Shown one piece after another: positions 21,471 to 22,494 of a stretch of 22,494 nucleotides of DNA. Location of the stretch: assembly GCA_029881015.1 (NCBI GenBank), contig JAOUNK010000014.1, positions 1-22,494 of the forward strand. The letters are read 5' to 3'. How positions within the stretch are numbered: the stretch's first letter is position 1; each line of letters begins with the position of its first letter. Both the position numbers and the translations under genes were made by a program. The notes beneath the pieces were generated by a model that was not told the origin of the DNA, did no database searches, and was given only the letters and a program-made list of their open reading frames with translations. The DNA comes from Gammaproteobacteria bacterium (lineage in GTDB: Bacteria > Pseudomonadota > Gammaproteobacteria > Steroidobacterales > Woeseiaceae).

Positions 21471-22494
21471 ATGACGAAACACAACGCTACGGTCATACTC
21501 CTTGTATTCGCGACCTTGCTGATGTGCCAGGGCGCGAGGGCCGCTGAATCCACCGTACCCGAACTCTTTGTCGGGTTTGACGACTCGTCACAGCTGGCGA
21601 TCAATTACGACGACCTGACCAGCCTGCTGCGCGCCGTCGTTGTGGACGTCGGTCGCTCCAGCCGCACGGTTACCGAGGTTCCGCCGGATATCACCGGCAC
21701 TCGCATGAAGGCCAAGGTCAAGCGATTCACCGCCAACGAGGGCAATCGCTTCTACTACGAGACCTTCACGGACAATGACGCCGCGCAGCAATACGTGCTC
21801 AACATTCGCAAGAGCCTGGAACAGCTGCCGTCAGAAACACCACTCGCCAGTTTTTCGCGCGATGAGCAGCTGGCGTACTGGCTGAACCTTTACAACGTAA
21901 CCGTATTGAACGAAGTCATTGCCGTATACCCACGGCGGACCCTGCGCAAGCTGTTTCGTGGCAGGAGTTCGATCTTCTCGAAGAAGCTCCTCAATGTTGC
22001 CGGGATTCCGTTGAGCCTGGACGACATCCAGTACACGATCCTGAGCCGGAACTACGATAACGATCCGCTCATCATTTACGGGCTATACCAGGGCATCGTC
22101 GGCGCGCCGAATATCCGCACCTCAGCGTACACGGGCGACGACGTATATCGGGCACTGGAAGAAAATGCAGACGTATTCATCAACTCGAATCGCGGCACAC
22201 TGGGTCGCGAGGAAGAGTTCTTCCAGGTATCGAGCTTCTATGACCGTAACAGACAGTACTTCCCCGATTTCGACGCGGACCTCACCGAGCACCTGCTCAC
22301 GTTTCTCGACGGCAAGGAACGCGAACGACTTGAGGCGGTAGGCAAGCTCAAGCCCGATATCGACGACTGGACGGTGACGGACATGGGCGGGACCGTTCCT
22401 GTAGTCGGTCGCAGCCTTGCTCACAACAACGCCGCGCTTCTCGATTCCTACAAGGGTAATCGACGAAATATTGACGGCAGCGTCAGGCTGGCCA
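21471..22494 (+). CDS. exported DUF547 protein, copy 3 of a tandem triplet (3' end outside window)
   Basis: The frame runs from ATG 21471 to the window edge without a stop (341 full codons visible). The start is preceded by a G-rich run (GGGGGG at about 21458-21463) before AACCACG. The signal peptide ends near ARA (residue 24) and the mature protein begins AESTVPE, as in copy 2. Core motifs are NEGNRFYYETF, EQLAYWLNLYNVTVLNEV, SLDDIQYTIL and YDNDPLIIYGLYQG. It is the most divergent in the middle (RGRSSIFSKK), yet clearly paralogous to copies 1 and 2. The C-terminal tail is not in view. Whether further copies follow is unknown. Confidence 0.88.
   Translation, partial: MTKHNATVILLVFATLLMCQGARAAESTVPELFVGFDDSSQLAINYDDLTSLLRAVVVDVGRSSRTVTEVPPDITGTRMKAKVKRFTANEGNRFYYETFTDNDAAQQYVLNIRKSLEQLPSETPLASFSRDEQLAYWLNLYNVTVLNEVIAVYPRRTLRKLFRGRSSIFSKKLLNVAGIPLSLDDIQYTILSRNYDNDPLIIYGLYQGIVGAPNIRTSAYTGDDVYRALEENADVFINSNRGTLGREEEFFQVSSFYDRNRQYFPDFDADLTEHLLTFLDGKERERLEAVGKLKPDIDDWTVTDMGGTVPVVGRSLAHNNAALLDSYKGNRRNIDGSVRLA

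Noticed and set aside
1..22494. CRISPR arrays, tRNA or rRNA genes, insertion sequences, attachment sites
   Set aside because: I looked for short spaced repeats, tRNA-like ends and transposase motifs and found none that could be supported.

Overview
The window looks like a chromosomal segment of a GC-rich gammaproteobacterium, probably free-living or marine. The left part keeps the gene order polA - small RNA locus - engB - cytochrome c4 - dsbA, which is the arrangement known from Pseudomonas and relatives. The abundance of secreted hydrolases, DUF885 and DUF547 proteins and TPR-sulfotransferases suggests an environmental lineage; genus-level placement is inference only. I see no tRNA, rRNA, CRISPR array, insertion sequence or phage gene.

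Layout. Positions 1-1569 hold the 3' part of polA. Positions 1655-1802 hold an apparent small RNA gene: a sigma-E/AlgU-like promoter, a hairpin with an anti-Shine-Dalgarno loop, and a very strong intrinsic terminator. This is the position of Spot 42 in enterics and ErsA in Pseudomonas. engB follows on the minus strand, divergent from a plus-strand pair (cytochrome c4 and a lipoprotein DsbA) that has a long, hairpin-rich leader. A minus-strand YkuD L,D-transpeptidase converges on dsbA. A DUF885 metallopeptidase-like protein, an RND efflux permease and its periplasmic adaptor are then read on the plus strand. Next come a small uncharacterised protein and a sulfotransferase-like P-loop protein.

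From 12726 to 16191 two overlapping minus-strand genes encode TPR-sulfotransferase fusions. Divergent from them is a plus-strand lipoprotein with a transglutaminase-like domain and TPRs. A minus-strand pair follows (a secreted two-cysteine protein and an alpha/beta-hydrolase esterase). The right end, from 18929 to the edge, is a tandem array of three related secreted DUF547 proteins, the last cut by the window end.

Functional view. The left part is housekeeping (replication, ribosome assembly) and periplasmic redox. The middle and right are almost wholly envelope or export functions: disulfide formation, peptidoglycan cross-link editing, efflux, exported peptidase, esterase, lipoprotein and DUF547 proteins. 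The sulfotransferases form a small modification cluster of unknown substrate. The items I consider most worth following up are the ErsA-like small RNA with its own sigma-E-type promoter, the DUF547 triplication, and the sulfotransferase cluster.
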